A stretch of 5,900 nt of DNA from an uncultured Rhodospirillales bacterium. Lineage in GTDB: Bacteria; Pseudomonadota; Alphaproteobacteria; Rhodospirillales; Defluviicoccaceae. A model generated the notes under the pieces. That model did not search any database. It was given only the letters and a program-made list of their open reading frames with translations, and was not told where the DNA came from. The translations under genes and the position numbers were made by a program. The stretch is from NCBI GenBank assembly GCA_937127205.1, contig CAKZLS010000026.1:1-5900 (forward strand). Reading direction: 5' to 3'. Numbering within the stretch: position 1 is the stretch's first letter; each line of letters begins with the position of its first letter. Below are positions 5,867-5,900 of the stretch, one piece after another.

Positions 5867-5900
5867 TTACCAGATCACCGGCGGCTCAACTTCCGCTGCT
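5867..5900 (-). CDS. Probable 3' end of a minus-strand gene (partial)
   Basis: Reading the minus strand from the right edge, one frame gives AAEVEPPVIW and then a TAA stop at 5869-5867. A good hairpin with a T-rich tail follows 35-75 bp further on, as expected for a gene end. A second frame stops after only four codons. Ten residues are too few to identify a family, and the call rests mainly on the position of the stop relative to the terminator-like hairpin. If real, this gene precedes the CZB gene on the same strand, but the hairpin argues that they are separate transcription units. Confidence 0.38.
   Translation of the reverse strand, partial: AAEVEPPVIW

Noticed and set aside
1..5900. 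CRISPR array, tRNA, rRNA, phage or insertion-sequence genes
   Set aside because: No regularly spaced repeats, no tRNA-like cloverleaf recognised, no transposase or integrase motif seen in any frame.

Overview
The window is GC-rich (roughly 60% or more in the genes, by eye). Its core is a complete five-gene operon for a branched-chain-amino-acid (HAAT/Liv) type ABC importer, all on the + strand at 735-5281. The gene order is Tat-exported substrate-binding protein, LivH-type permease, LivM-type permease, LivG-type ATPase, LivF-type ATPase. The genes are tightly packed, with an 8-nt gap and then three ATGA stop/start overlaps, so they are almost certainly co-transcribed and translationally coupled. 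The binding protein would capture a small organic ligand in the periplasm and deliver it to the LivH-LivM membrane channel. LivG and LivF would power uptake by ATP hydrolysis. The ligand cannot be read from sequence: members of this family carry branched-chain amino acids, other amino acids, amides, urea or aromatic acids.

Upstream (1-734) is a long divergent intergenic region. The left edge holds the 5' end of a probable minus-strand gene (GTG at 123). Next come a small hairpin (228-243) and a roughly 94-bp imperfect palindromic interspersed repeat (264-357). After that is a sharply AT-rich stretch (about 400-575) with the best promoter candidate for the transporter operon. A long leader follows, with a C8 tract, running to the binding-protein start at 735.

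Downstream, a minus-strand gene (5293-5667) converges on livF with an 11-bp gap. It encodes a small stand-alone chemoreceptor zinc-binding (CZB) domain protein. The right edge (5867-5900) holds what looks like the last codons of another minus-strand gene, followed in its direction of transcription by a GC-rich hairpin that could be its terminator.

The GC content, the Tat-type binding protein and the style of the palindromic repeat suggest a proteobacterium, most likely an alphaproteobacterium; this is inference. I see no convincing novel multi-gene system. The points worth a second look are a tandem duplication at the livG/livF junction that carries the livF ribosome-binding site, a divergent switch region in LivF, the CZB-only protein, and the palindromic repeat.
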